Source: Marinibium conchae (lineage in GTDB: Bacteria; Pseudomonadota; Gammaproteobacteria; Enterobacterales; Alteromonadaceae). Taken from it: DNA of 64,000 nucleotides. The notes under the pieces are model-generated. The model was not told the origin of the DNA and ran no database searches. It saw nothing but the letters and a program-made list of their open reading frames with translations. Position numbers and translations under genes: made by a program. Within the stretch, counting starts at the first letter, position 1; each line of letters opens with the position of its first letter. The stretch spans positions 326,647 to 390,646 of the forward strand of contig NZ_JADNRN010000002.1 in assembly GCF_015595035.1 (NCBI RefSeq). The letters are read 5' to 3'. Shown piece after piece: positions 17,505-27,478 of the stretch.

Positions 17505-18614
17505 GTGAAATCTTTTCAATTCGTTCATGTCGTGCTGCTTTCAATCATAGCAGTGTTAGCCGGTTGCTCTAAACAATCGTCCGACAACCAAAACCCATAC
17601 GGAGAGGCCATGCCTGCAGCGGTGATGAAGCCTTTGCAACGTGAAGTGAGTCAGTACGACGAATATACAGGGCGCTTCAGAGCATCTGAGCGAGTTGAAG
17701 TTAAGGCGCGTGTAAGTGGCTTTTTGCAACAAGTTAATTTTGAAAATGGCGGGCAAGTAGAAAAAGGACAGACACTATTTATTGTCGACCAGCGACCTTT
17801 TCGTATTGCTTATCAATCGGCTAAAGCAAACTATGAAGTGACAAAGCGTGAGTTTGAGCGTGCACAACGTTTACGTCAAAGTAATGCTATTTCACAAGAG
17901 GAGCTAGAGCGTCGCCAACAAGAGCTCGTTATAGCACAGGCCAACTTCGAACAAACTAATTTGAACTTAGAATTTACCGAGGTAAAGGCTCCAATCAGTG
18001 GGCGTATTAGTCGAAGCTTCGTTGATCAAGGCAATTTAATCAGTGGGAACGACGCTGGCGGCACATTACTCGCCACGATTGTCTCTATTCAACCGATTGA
18101 TTTTTATTTTGAAGGTAGCGAACTTGACGTGCTGACTTACGTTCGACGCGCTCAAGAAGAAGAGAATACCGCAGAGCGTGGAAAGCAGTGGCCTGTAGAA
18201 GTGAAGCTACAGGATGAGGATGATTTCGTTCATGTCGGTATGATTGATTATGTTGCCAACGAATTAGATTTAAGTACGGCAACGATTGAAATACGAGCTT
18301 CATTTGAAAATACTGATGAAATCCTTGAGCCAGGTATGTTTGGTCGATTGCGTATTGCACCTCAAGCACCCTTCAAGGGCATATTGATTCCTGACCGAAT
18401 TATAGGATCTGAGCAAGTGCGCAAATATGTTTACGTCGTGGGTGAGGAAAACGTGGTAAACCGCAAATATCTCACCCTCGGTACATTAACCAAAGACGGC
18501 ATGCGTGTTATAAAAAACGGGCTATCGGCAGATGACGTGGTGGTTACGGGTAACTTGCAAATGCTTCAGCCAGGAATGAGTATTAACCCCATTTTTAATA
18601 ACGATAATTTATAG
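17505..18614 (+). CDS. RND efflux periplasmic adaptor (membrane fusion) lipoprotein
   Basis: A 369-aa AcrA/MexE-type adaptor. It starts at GTG 17505, preceded by GAGGA. The lipobox LAGC (SIIAVLAGCSKQ) anchors it to the inner membrane. Lipoyl-like halves (VKARVSGFLQQVNFENGGQVEKGQTLF and EVKAPISGRISRSFVDQGNLI) flank a coiled-coil hairpin (about 105-150), followed by beta-barrel and membrane-proximal domains. It lies eight bases upstream of the RND gene, with which it forms the pump. Confidence 0.93.
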   Translation: MKSFQFVHVVLLSIIAVLAGCSKQSSDNQNPYGEAMPAAVMKPLQREVSQYDEYTGRFRASERVEVKARVSGFLQQVNFENGGQVEKGQTLFIVDQRPFRIAYQSAKANYEVTKREFERAQRLRQSNAISQEELERRQQELVIAQANFEQTNLNLEFTEVKAPISGRISRSFVDQGNLISGNDAGGTLLATIVSIQPIDFYFEGSELDVLTYVRRAQEEENTAERGKQWPVEVKLQDEDDFVHVGMIDYVANELDLSTATIEIRASFENTDEILEPGMFGRLRIAPQAPFKGILIPDRIIGSEQVRKYVYVVGEENVVNRKYLTLGTLTKDGMRVIKNGLSADDVVVTGNLQMLQPGMSINPIFNNDNL

Positions 18615-18622
18615 GTATCAGT

Positions 18623-21600
18623 ATGAAAATTGCACATTTTTTTATTGATAGACCGAGGTTTTCAGTCGTTATTTCCTTACTGATTGTCATTTTTGGGATG
18701 CTTGGATATTTTGCTTTGCCGGTTTCGCAATATCCAGATATCGCACCGCCACAAATACAAGTGAGTGCAAGTTATCCTGGCGCCAATTCAGAGACGATTG
18801 CGACCACAGTTGCTGCGCCACTTGAGCAAGAAATAAATGGCATTGAAAATATGCTCTACATGTCGTCACAAGCGACTAATGATGGTTCACTTACCATTAG
18901 CATAACCTTCAAACCGGGCACAGATCTCGATACAGCTCAAGTGTTAGTGCAGAACCGAGTATCTTCGGCTGAGCCCCGTTTACCAGAGCCAGTGCGCCGC
19001 TTGGGAGTTACTACGGCTAAAAATTCTCCCAACATGTTACTAGTCATAAACTTGTTTTCGCCAGACAAAAGCTACGACCAAACTGCGATAGGTAACTACG
19101 CCGTTTTGCAAGTCATAGACCGCTTGGCAAGATTAGATGGCGTGGGCAATGTTCAACTGTTTGGTGCCAGTGAATATTCAATGCGGATTTGGCTCGACCC
19201 CGACCGCCTAGCTTCTTTTGGTTTAACAGGAAGCGACGTACTTGCTGCCATTAGGGCGTCAAATATTCAAGTGGCAAGCGGTACGCTTAACCAACAGCCT
19301 GTGCCATCTCAACAAGCATTTGAAATTAATATTGAGACGCAAGGACGTTTGAATAGTATTGAAGAATTCGAAAATATCATTGTAAAAGCCGATCCAAGTG
19401 GTAGTTTGTTGCGATTAAAAGACGTAGGCAGAGTTGCCTTGGGTGCACAAAATTATGCAACCCGTGGCTACTTAGGCACTACGCCAACCGTTGCTATGCC
19501 AGTGACTATGCGCCCCGGTGCCAATGCGCTTGAAACTGCAGAGCGATTAAAAGAATCAATGATTGAGTTATCTAATACATTTCCACCTGGTATTGACTAC
19601 AGTATTACCTACAACCCCACTAGCTATATCGAAAAGTCGATGGAAGAGGTGTACCTTACATTGGCGCAAACAATCGTGCTTGTTGTTGTCGTGATCGTTG
19701 TATTTTTGCAAAGCTGGCGTACGGCAATTATTACAATTGTAGCTATACCTGTGTCGCTAATTGGCACATTTGCGCTAATGTCTGCATTTGGCTTTTCGTT
19801 AAATATGCTGAGTCTATTTGGTTTAGTGCTTGCGATTGGTATTGTCGTGGATGATGCAATTGTGGTGGTCGAAAACGTAGAGCGGAAAATGCGAGAGGGC
19901 TTGCCGCCAGTTGAGGCAGCCAAGCAAACCATGGATGAAGTGACAAGTGCCCTCATTGCTACGAGTTTAGTGCTGGTGGCGGTATTTTTACCGACCTTGC
20001 TAATGGAGGGAATTAGCGGTCAGTTTTACAAGCAGTTTGGTGTAACGATTGCGTCCGCAACGATGATTTCTACCATTGTATCAATTACTTTGAGTCCTGC
20101 GATGGCGGCTATGGTAATGCGCCCTCAAAAAGAACAAGCTGAACAAAAAGGTTTATCTAAAATTGGCGCTAAATTTAATGATTTCATGAACGCGCTTGGC
20201 GAAAAGTACTCAGCATTAGTCAAAAAGCTGGTGAGAATGACGCTTATTAGCACAATAGCCTACATTTGTTTGGTTGGTTTGGGGGCGTTTCAGTTTAGCC
20301 ATCTTCCTACCGGATTTATTCCTGAGCAAGATCAAGGGTATGCGATCATTGGTATTCAGCTTCCATCGGGTGCCTCGTTAGATCGAACAGACGCAATTTT
20401 ACAAGATGTGATTGAGTCTATGCTTGAAATTGACGATGTAGAGAACACTGTGTCATTTGCCGGTTTCTCGGGCGCTACATTCACCAATGCGAGTAACGCC
20501 GGTGCGATCTTTGTTGTGTTTAAGCCCTTTGAAGAGCGCCGAAATGTAGACGCAATTATTAATGATATGCGCGCTGCTGTAGGCGGCATTGATGAAGCGT
20601 TTGTGGTCGTGATCCCACCACCTGCGGTGGACGGAATCGGTAGCGGTGGGGGATTCAAAATGATGATTCAAGATATTAGTGGGTCCGGTGCACAAGCGCT
20701 CGAGGGCGCTACCTGGCAAATGGCCATGGCAGCTAACCAATCTCCAGAAGTAACCTCTGCTTTCACCTTTTTTGAAACCAGTACACCAAGATTATATTTA
20801 GATATCGATCGCGAGCGTGCAAGACAGCTGAATGTGCCGCTTCAAAATGTGTTTGATGCATTGGAAATCTATATTGGCTCAGCCTACGTGAATGATTTTA
20901 ATTTGTCTGGGAGAACCTTTAGAGTGACTGCACAGGCAGATAGCATGTTCCGTTTAACTGAAGATGATGTAACGCGTCTTCGAGTACGCAACGACAACGG
21001 TGATATGGTGCCAATTGGCTCTATTGCAACGATTGCCAACACCGCTGGCCCGTCGCGCGTGCCGCGTTATAACCTTTATCCGGCGGCGGCATTGACGGGT
21101 GATACCATGCCTGGCTTTAGTTCAGGTCAAGCTATCGCAAGGATGGAAGCCATCGCGGACGATGTGTTACCTGCAGGTTTTGCTTTTGAGTGGACCGAAT
21201 TAGCTTATCAAGAAAAAAACACCGGCAATACTGCAATTATCGCCTTTGCACTTGCCGTGCTATTTGTTTTTATGTTGCTAACTGCACAATATGAGAGCTT
21301 TTCACTGCCGCTTTCAATTATTTTAATTGTGCCTATGTGCATCTTATCTGCTGGAATTGGTTTGCTGATAACCGGCATGGACAACAATATACTGACCCAA
21401 GTCGGATTAATTGTATTGGTAGGTTTAGCGGCCAAAAATGCCATTATGATTGTGGAATTCGCAACACAAAATAAGACTAGTGGTATGTCAATTTTTGACG
21501 CCGCAGCTGAAGCATCTAGACTGCGTTTACGTCCTATATTAATGACCGCATTCTCGTTTATTTTTGGGGTGATTCCTTTGTTAATAGCAACTGGTCCTGG

Positions 21601-21754
21601 CAGCGAGATGCGCGAGGCCATTGGAATTACGGTATTCAGTGGCATGTTAGGCGTCACGATATTTGGATTAATATTTACGCCCGTTTTTTATGTTATCTGT
21701 TCGAAAATGAGTATGTGGAGAAAGGCGGATATAAGCGCAAAGGCCAGTGAATGA
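18623..21754 (+). CDS. RND multidrug efflux permease (HAE1 family)
   Basis: A 1043-aa AcrB/MexF-like proton-driven exporter with 12 membrane helices and two large periplasmic loops. IVVDDAIVVVENVERKM in helix 4 (Asp pair at about 409/410) and VGLAAKNAIMIVEFA in helix 10 (Lys at about 936) are the proton-relay residues. FGFSLNMLSLFGLVLAIG and the GFIPEQDQGY turn are family hallmarks. Immediately follows its adaptor; no TolC-type outer-membrane channel is encoded nearby, so a chromosomal TolC must be shared. Confidence 0.95.
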   Translation: MKIAHFFIDRPRFSVVISLLIVIFGMLGYFALPVSQYPDIAPPQIQVSASYPGANSETIATTVAAPLEQEINGIENMLYMSSQATNDGSLTISITFKPGTDLDTAQVLVQNRVSSAEPRLPEPVRRLGVTTAKNSPNMLLVINLFSPDKSYDQTAIGNYAVLQVIDRLARLDGVGNVQLFGASEYSMRIWLDPDRLASFGLTGSDVLAAIRASNIQVASGTLNQQPVPSQQAFEINIETQGRLNSIEEFENIIVKADPSGSLLRLKDVGRVALGAQNYATRGYLGTTPTVAMPVTMRPGANALETAERLKESMIELSNTFPPGIDYSITYNPTSYIEKSMEEVYLTLAQTIVLVVVVIVVFLQSWRTAIITIVAIPVSLIGTFALMSAFGFSLNMLSLFGLVLAIGIVVDDAIVVVENVERKMREGLPPVEAAKQTMDEVTSALIATSLVLVAVFLPTLLMEGISGQFYKQFGVTIASATMISTIVSITLSPAMAAMVMRPQKEQAEQKGLSKIGAKFNDFMNALGEKYSALVKKLVRMTLISTIAYICLVGLGAFQFSHLPTGFIPEQDQGYAIIGIQLPSGASLDRTDAILQDVIESMLEIDDVENTVSFAGFSGATFTNASNAGAIFVVFKPFEERRNVDAIINDMRAAVGGIDEAFVVVIPPPAVDGIGSGGGFKMMIQDISGSGAQALEGATWQMAMAANQSPEVTSAFTFFETSTPRLYLDIDRERARQLNVPLQNVFDALEIYIGSAYVNDFNLSGRTFRVTAQADSMFRLTEDDVTRLRVRNDNGDMVPIGSIATIANTAGPSRVPRYNLYPAAALTGDTMPGFSSGQAIARMEAIADDVLPAGFAFEWTELAYQEKNTGNTAIIAFALAVLFVFMLLTAQYESFSLPLSIILIVPMCILSAGIGLLITGMDNNILTQVGLIVLVGLAAKNAIMIVEFATQNKTSGMSIFDAAAEASRLRLRPILMTAFSFIFGVIPLLIATGPGSEMREAIGITVFSGMLGVTIFGLIFTPVFYVICSKMSMWRKADISAKASE

Positions 21755-21775
21755 GAGCATCTGGGTGGTGTTATG

Positions 21776-21804
21776 AAACCTATGTCAAAAGGACATAGGT
21801 TTTT
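21776..21804 (+). terminator. intrinsic terminator after the efflux operon
   Basis: A perfect 11-bp stem, AAACCTATGTC with GACATAGGTTT around an AAAAG loop, runs into a short T-tract 21 bases after the RND stop. The symmetric A/T flanks could also serve the opposite strand. Confidence 0.85.
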
Positions 21805-22043
21805 ACTTCAGTGACACGCTTCAATTCCTTTTCAATATAATATGGCAACGACTTTCCGTGAGGAGAAAGATTCGCTTGAAAGTCTGGATAGTGACGCTCA
21901 ACCAATTGATAAAGCATTGTTTGCTCTGGTTGGTGACGTTGATACGTGTATTTGTTTGCAACTTGCGACAATGGCGTCCTTGCCACTAATTTATTTTGTG
22001 TAGTTTGCTGAAAATAGCTACGCTTGAATACTGGATTTAGCAC
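21780..22043 (-). pseudogene. remnant of an IS91-family transposase (N-terminal part)
   Basis: The middle of this 87-codon frame (QPEQTMLYQLVERHYPDFQA and KSLPYYIEKEL) resembles the start of IS91-type transposases, upstream of their zinc-binding motif. The expected continuation (an L-x-CG zinc-finger region and the catalytic Tyr domain) is absent: similarity stops after EKEL and the frame runs into the RND terminator. No terminal IS sequences were found. It is a decayed insertion-sequence fragment. Confidence 0.6.
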
Positions 22044-22104
22044 CTGAATTTGAATAGTGTTCAGCTTCCGCTATGTGTACAAACCAGCAGCTTAGATTAT
22101 CGTT

Positions 22105-23649
22105 TCAGAATGTTGCGATATATCTCAGTAAAGTGTCTCTGGTAAATGGTTTCTTTAGGTGACCGTGCATGCCAGATGCTTTGCATGCCTTCAATGTATC
22201 TTCAAAGGCATCGGCTGAAACAGCGATAATAACAGGCATTTTGTTTAAGCTTTCTATTCTCAAAATCTCTTCACTAGCCTTAAATCCGTCCATTAGAGGC
22301 ATATTTAAGTCCATTAGAATAATATCGTAAGGACCATTGCGACGAACTTGTTTTATCGCATCTTCGCCGTTAAATGCTCGATCAACTTGCTTAGCTACGC
22401 CTGCCAGCATTTGACACGCAATTTCAATATTGATTTCGTTGTCATCAACAACTAATACATTGTTCAGCGAAAGGTCAAAATCTATTTCTGCGCTAACCTC
22501 ATTGCTGTGGCTGATGTGCTGAGCCGTGTCTTTTGCCAACTCACAAGTGAGTGTTACTGTGGTTCCCTCGCCAAGTACTGACTTGATGAGAAAATCATGA
22601 TTTAGCTGGGCGCATAAGCGACTTACGATCTCCAGGCCAAGGCCCGTCCCAGTATTTTCTAAGGGGTCTGTATTTTCTTGTAAATAGGGTTGTATTACTG
22701 CTTCTACATCATCGATACCCCGACCAGTATCGACTATTGATATTTCAATGCTGTTTTCTAGTTTCCGGCCATTAATTGTGACACAACCACTGCTTGTGAA
22801 TTTGATAGCATTGCTCACCACATTCGACAATATCTGTATGAAACGAACTTTGTCAGTCACAATGAGGGTGTCGACAATATCAGCGTCGAGGCAGGTTCTT
22901 AGCTTCAAGTCTTTTGCGCTAGCTTTGGCAGAGAAAAGGTCAATGATGTGGTCTATAACGCTTGAAAGTTGAACAGGCTCTTTACTTAACTTAACTCCAT
23001 CTTCATTGAGTTTTGCAATAGTTAATAAATCGTCTAATAGAACCAATAGTTGCTCACCACAAGCCGAAATTGTGCTAATTGTCTTATCTAGTGACTCATC
23101 TTTATTCGAGTCTTTTAATAGATCGGTAAGACCAATAATTCCATGAAGTGGTGTTCTAATTTCGTGGGACATTTTTGCAAAGAATAAGTCTCTGGACTTT
23201 AGTGTGTCTAAGAGCTTTTTTTCAGCAGTCTTAAGTTCAGTTAAGTCTGTATGAGCACCAAGCATCCTCACAGGCTTACCTTCATTATTACGAATAGCGA
23301 GCCCTCGGCATCGTATCCACACAGTCTGTCCGAGCTTGTGTTGATAGCGTACTATCTGGTCGTAGGGATGGTTTGGATCATCGCAATGCTTTGTAAAATT
23401 ATCAAATGCAACTTCTAAATCCGCTTGGTTAATAATGTCTTGCCACTCTGACGCAAGATGTTTCATTTGCGAGGGATCATAGCCAAGAGTTGTCCAAAAA
23501 CGTTCACTCATCCACTCATGCTCGGGATTTTCGAGATCCCAATACCACATACCGTCTAGGCTGGAGTGCTCTATAAACTTGAATATTTGTTCATCTCTTT
23601 CTACTAAGTCATAGAGTTCTTTTTCTAAACGATGAGTGGAATTGGCCAA
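22105..23649 (-). CDS. PAS-containing hybrid histidine kinase
   Basis: A 514-aa cytoplasmic hybrid sensor kinase with no membrane helix. A PAS/PAC domain (about 20-140; MWYWDLENPEHEWMSERFW and RMLGAHTDLTELK) is followed by a HisKA domain with FAKMSHEIRTPLHG (His162), an ATPase domain (NVVSNAIKF, DTGRGID, GTGLGLEI) and a C-terminal receiver (VLVVDDNEINIE, acceptor Asp447 in ILMDLNMPLMDG, Lys in HLKKPF). No output regulator or HPt gene is adjacent. Signal unknown. Confidence 0.93.
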   Translation of the reverse strand: MANSTHRLEKELYDLVERDEQIFKFIEHSSLDGMWYWDLENPEHEWMSERFWTTLGYDPSQMKHLASEWQDIINQADLEVAFDNFTKHCDDPNHPYDQIVRYQHKLGQTVWIRCRGLAIRNNEGKPVRMLGAHTDLTELKTAEKKLLDTLKSRDLFFAKMSHEIRTPLHGIIGLTDLLKDSNKDESLDKTISTISACGEQLLVLLDDLLTIAKLNEDGVKLSKEPVQLSSVIDHIIDLFSAKASAKDLKLRTCLDADIVDTLIVTDKVRFIQILSNVVSNAIKFTSSGCVTINGRKLENSIEISIVDTGRGIDDVEAVIQPYLQENTDPLENTGTGLGLEIVSRLCAQLNHDFLIKSVLGEGTTVTLTCELAKDTAQHISHSNEVSAEIDFDLSLNNVLVVDDNEINIEIACQMLAGVAKQVDRAFNGEDAIKQVRRNGPYDIILMDLNMPLMDGFKASEEILRIESLNKMPVIIAVSADAFEDTLKACKASGMHGHLKKPFTRDTLLRYIATF

Positions 23650-23823
23650 GTATATTCTCCGCAGCTAAGTGCTCTTAATACGATTCTATGTGCACAAGGT
23701 TGAGTAAAAGCTCACACAAGAGAGCTTAAATCATACTAGATCAGTATCAATTGGCTCACAAGTTAAACTCAATTTGTTAACGCAAACGCTCCTAAGCGGT
23801 GGCTCTAAACTTGCTCCTACAAC

Positions 23824-25758
23824 TTATTTTTTACCTTTTAAGTGCTTATCTAGAAAGTTAAGGTAAGCATTTGAAGCAGCGATACGATTTTCCCGCTTTA
23901 GAAAGCCATGACCCTCGTCGTCGAAGATGACATAATCCACTGTAGCCCCGTTTTTGCGAGCCGCCGCGACTAACTCATCACTTTCTATTTGCAGTACACG
24001 AGGATCGTTGGCCCCCTGAACTACCAACATTGGCTTTACAATGTTTTCGGCATGAAATAATGGTGAAATAGCCCGATGACGCTCGGAGTCTGTTGCTGGG
24101 TCGCCCATTTCATCATACAGTGCATCACGAAACGAGCCCCACCAAGGCGGAATACTCTCAAGTGTTCTTACCCAATTTGTTACACCAAAGACATTTATTC
24201 CAGCCTCGAAAGCGTGTGGGTGAAAAGTAAGTGCGGCAGCTGTTATGTAACCGCCGTAAGAGCCACCCATAACAGCAACCTTATCTGAGTCTACCCAGTC
24301 TAAACTGCGCAAATAATCGCCTGCCGCAACGATGTCTTTAAGGTCACCTTCACCATGGCGTTTGTCATCCAGATGGAAAAAGGTTTTGCCGTAACCTGAT
24401 GAGCCGCGATTATTTGCTGCGTAAACAGCATATCCATGGTTTACCAAGTGTTGAATTTGAGCGTCGTATCCTCGCGTTGATTGTCCACCGGGGCCGCCAT
24501 GCACTAATACAATGGCTGGTACAGGTGTTTCCGCTGTAGCTCTTTTGGGTTTGTACATGATGCCCGGAATAATAAGCCCGTCAAAACTCTCAAAGCGCTC
24601 AACCGTAGCGCTTACCAAATCGGCTTCGTCAATTGCAGGGTTTAAGGCATTGGTTAGGCGCACAGCCTCTTTACCGAAAGTCATGGTGTACAAATTATAG
24701 GGCGAGGTATCAGTATTCACGCCAAATGCGATTTGTTTTTCATCTCGAGAAAATCTAACTTGCCCAAGTTGGCCATTAGGCACTCCAGGAAGCGCGATCG
24801 CTTCACCCGTTTTCAAATCACTTACTGTTACTTGTGTTAAACCATCTATGTTCAATGCATGAACTTGGTACCTTCCGCTTGGAGAGCGTATAACGTAACT
24901 GACGTCCCAATCAGCCGTGATTAACTCAGCTTTGTCACCTGTGGTGAGATCGTATGTCCATGCTTGATTGAATTCCCCAAATTCATTGGTCGCAAAAATG
25001 AGTTGTGAGCTGTCGGCATTGAAATCATAAGCAAAATAGTTGATGTTACCCTTGTGCTCTGTGATTAGTCTTGGCTGTTTAGATCCTGAACTAAGAGAGA
25101 CTAAATAGAGATTGGCATCGGCGCTCGACAGCGATTTTTCAAGCGCTAGCCAATTGCCGTCAGGGCTTATTACAGATGGCTGGAAGCCTTCGTTCTCATA
25201 AATCATACGGCGTTTATAATCATGCGAATTATAGGCATACAAGTCGAAAGATGCGGAGTCGCGTTCGTTTGTCCAAATGTAGAATACAGCGCCATCATTT
25301 CTCCAACCACCAAATGTGGCTCGTGTTTCATCGCTTGGAGTAAGGTCGGTAATCGTTCCGTTGAGCTCTCTCACATAAATATGCGTCAGCTCATTTCCAC
25401 CTTTATCTGCGCTGAACAAAATACGCTCATCGTTTGGAAAAAAAGACTCTGGAAAGTGTTCGTCAGTCGTTGATGACGTAATCGGTGCAACGCTGCCGTC
25501 AGGTGTGATTGTGATAACGTTATAAACGCCGCTTGCGTCCGACTCTGCTAAGATTTTGGAGTTGTCGGGCGAATACGCAAAACCATTACCGTTTGCTAGG
25601 CCGTAACTTGTGGTCTGATAAAATGTTTTGGCGCTATATTGGCTATGTTGTTTGCTTTGTGTGCTAGTCTCGCTGATGGCTTTTTCGCCAACACTTTTTG
25701 TGTCTGAGCAAGCAAATAAGACAAGCGCGGCGGCACCAATTAAAGTAGCTATCTTCAT
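23824..25758 (-). CDS. S9-family (prolyl oligopeptidase/acylaminoacyl) peptidase, predicted lipoprotein
   Basis: A 644-aa protein. The N-terminus MKIATLIGAAALVLFACSDTK has a lipobox-like LFAC, so it is probably an exported lipoprotein. A beta-propeller (about 45-370) precedes an alpha/beta-hydrolase domain with nucleophile Ser500 in GGSYGG, Asp585 in GANDPR and His617 in DEGHGF. GGPGGQSTRGYD forms the oxyanion region. It cleaves short peptides; role probably peptide scavenging. Monocistronic. Confidence 0.92.
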   Translation of the reverse strand: MKIATLIGAAALVLFACSDTKSVGEKAISETSTQSKQHSQYSAKTFYQTTSYGLANGNGFAYSPDNSKILAESDASGVYNVITITPDGSVAPITSSTTDEHFPESFFPNDERILFSADKGGNELTHIYVRELNGTITDLTPSDETRATFGGWRNDGAVFYIWTNERDSASFDLYAYNSHDYKRRMIYENEGFQPSVISPDGNWLALEKSLSSADANLYLVSLSSGSKQPRLITEHKGNINYFAYDFNADSSQLIFATNEFGEFNQAWTYDLTTGDKAELITADWDVSYVIRSPSGRYQVHALNIDGLTQVTVSDLKTGEAIALPGVPNGQLGQVRFSRDEKQIAFGVNTDTSPYNLYTMTFGKEAVRLTNALNPAIDEADLVSATVERFESFDGLIIPGIMYKPKRATAETPVPAIVLVHGGPGGQSTRGYDAQIQHLVNHGYAVYAANNRGSSGYGKTFFHLDDKRHGEGDLKDIVAAGDYLRSLDWVDSDKVAVMGGSYGGYITAAALTFHPHAFEAGINVFGVTNWVRTLESIPPWWGSFRDALYDEMGDPATDSERHRAISPLFHAENIVKPMLVVQGANDPRVLQIESDELVAAARKNGATVDYVIFDDEGHGFLKRENRIAASNAYLNFLDKHLKGKK

Positions 25759-25931
25759 GTTAACTTTTCCTTGTTAGATTTGACTACATTGAGTTACGTC
25801 AACTGCTGTTGCTATGCGAGTGTAAGCGACATTGCCAAAAATAGATGAAATTTAGGATAAACGACAATCTAAGGCTGTTCAATAGATAGCTTTTTATTGT
25901 GTTCCCATCTCTTTTGATAATGTGTGTGATT

Positions 25932-25953
25932 CTTAGCACACTCTGAAGTGTGC
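25932..25953. repeat. hairpin after the PepSY gene
   Basis: A perfect 9-bp stem TAGCACACT / AGTGTGCTA with a 4-base loop lies between two minus-strand genes. It lacks a T-tract on either strand, so terminator function is doubtful. Confidence 0.5.
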
Positions 25954-25979
25954 TACTTAGCGATGAATCGTCATTAGCA

Positions 25980-26013
25980 GTGAATAGTCATTATTAGTAC
26001 GCAGACTATTCAC
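25980..26013. repeat. second hairpin after the PepSY gene
   Basis: GTGAATAGTC (25980-25989) pairs perfectly with GACTATTCAC (26004-26013) across 14 bases, 17 bases downstream of the PepSY stop (26030). With the hairpin at 25932-25953 it may form a factor-dependent 3' end or mRNA-stability element for the iron-uptake operon. Confidence 0.5.
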
Positions 26014-26029
26014 CACTATGCACTCTTTA

Positions 26030-27469
26030 CTAAGGCTTCAGTACCCTCCGAAGGCCAGAAAAACCAACAACACCAGCACATAATATCAATACCAAGTTAA
26101 CCTGCCACATTGCTAATGCCCCAACACTATCGAAGTGTTGAATGGTATGAATACAGACCAAGACTACTAGGCAAAGACACAAGAGAAATTTGAGGTGCTT
26201 TCTTAACTTATCCTCATCCTGATAGTTTTTGCAGCAGATGATAAGCCCAAGCGCAAGCGCCCCCCAAAAGCTCTGATATACCCATGCATCTCGACTTATT
26301 TGCAATATTGCACTGAGAACAAGTGCGCTCGGCGTTAACCACACAAAGGCCGGCCACAACAGGTTAACTATGTCTTTTGTTTTGCGCTTGTGTAGCCAAA
26401 TATTGATGCCCGTTGCGCTCACAATTGTTAACATCATACCGAGTACAAAATACAAGAGTTTGCTAGTAAGCCCGGCAAAGTCGCCAAAATGAGCTCTATA
26501 AATAGAATAAACAAATTGTTTGCCCGTTTCGCCATCAGAGTATCCTCCTTTTTGAATGAAGTTACCCTTACTGTCATAGCGATAATTTTCAGAATAAATA
26601 AGTCGTTGGGGCTGTTGAACATAAAGCTCGATAAATTGTTTCGGCGTGTTTGGTTCATGAACCGTTAAAAACAAGAGCTTTCCGTGCGGGTCGCGTAACT
26701 TAATATCTTCAAGTGCTTTTTTCACGTTTGCGATTTGTATTACTTGTTCTAGTTGTGGTTCTGGCTCGAATATTTTCGCTACCGCAGCCTCGGTATCGCC
26801 ATCCTCAAACGCCGTCGCAATCACCACGATGAAAATACTCGCCAGCCCGAAATAAGCGCCGGTAATTCCAATCACTAAATGAAAGGGTGTAGCCCAAACA
26901 CTTAGACGATTGTGAAGGTCGATATTCTCTTGCATTCCTGTACCGCCGCGCCTAAATCTGAATGCGTCTTTCACAATTCTCGGATGCGCTAACAATCCTG
27001 AAACAATCAATGCACAAAGAATAGCGCCCAACGTGCTCACTACGATCATCCCAAAGGTTTTCGGTAGGTGTAGATAATAGTGAAGATCGATGAGCATTTT
27101 GGTCCATGGCGCGCTTTCTATTTCACCTAAGCTGCCATCACTCTCTACAAAATGTGCCACGTGGTCATCTTCTACCACTAACCTTGGTATGCCGATACCG
27201 GGAAATACTAAGTGATGGTGGCCCGTTTCCGCATCGTAACGTTGAATAAAGTTATGATAGGCTCTTGCGGCAAGTTCTGGGGTCACGTTGAGCCTTTCAT
27301 CTACGCTCGGCTGTTCCCATCGCTCAAACTCTTGATCAAAAACAAGCAAGGTGCCTGTTAAACAAATAAGGTACATGAAGGCGCTTACCAACAAGCCCAG
27401 CCATCTGTGAGCGCTTAGTGATTCTTTTGCAATGTCGCCAGATTGCTTAGCAAGACTAGACTGTTTCAT
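26030..27469 (-). CDS. PepSY-associated transmembrane protein, iron-uptake type
   Basis: A 479-aa inner-membrane protein with an N-terminal membrane helix after SLSAHRWLGLLVSAFMYLICLTGTLLVFD, periplasmic PepSY-like segments, and further helices near 140, 195, 335 and the C-terminus. Conserved His residues in membrane segments (HRW, DLHYYLHLP, DLHNRL, RAHFGDF) suit haem ligands. Members encoded beside TonB siderophore receptors are thought to reduce or release ferric siderophores at the inner membrane. It is third in the minus-strand operon after the receptor and a small membrane protein (9-bp gap). Confidence 0.88.
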   Translation of the reverse strand: MKQSSLAKQSGDIAKESLSAHRWLGLLVSAFMYLICLTGTLLVFDQEFERWEQPSVDERLNVTPELAARAYHNFIQRYDAETGHHHLVFPGIGIPRLVVEDDHVAHFVESDGSLGEIESAPWTKMLIDLHYYLHLPKTFGMIVVSTLGAILCALIVSGLLAHPRIVKDAFRFRRGGTGMQENIDLHNRLSVWATPFHLVIGITGAYFGLASIFIVVIATAFEDGDTEAAVAKIFEPEPQLEQVIQIANVKKALEDIKLRDPHGKLLFLTVHEPNTPKQFIELYVQQPQRLIYSENYRYDSKGNFIQKGGYSDGETGKQFVYSIYRAHFGDFAGLTSKLLYFVLGMMLTIVSATGINIWLHKRKTKDIVNLLWPAFVWLTPSALVLSAILQISRDAWVYQSFWGALALGLIICCKNYQDEDKLRKHLKFLLCLCLVVLVCIHTIQHFDSVGALAMWQVNLVLILCAGVVGFSGLRRVLKP

Positions 27470-27478
27470 TTGGGCTCC

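Noticed and set aside
21208-21657. 149-aa minus-strand frame within the RND gene
   Set aside because: Antisense of conserved membrane helices of the permease; no independent support.
25932-26013. Classical intrinsic terminators after the PepSY gene
   Set aside because: Both hairpins are strong but neither is followed by a T-tract on the relevant strand; listed only as repeats.
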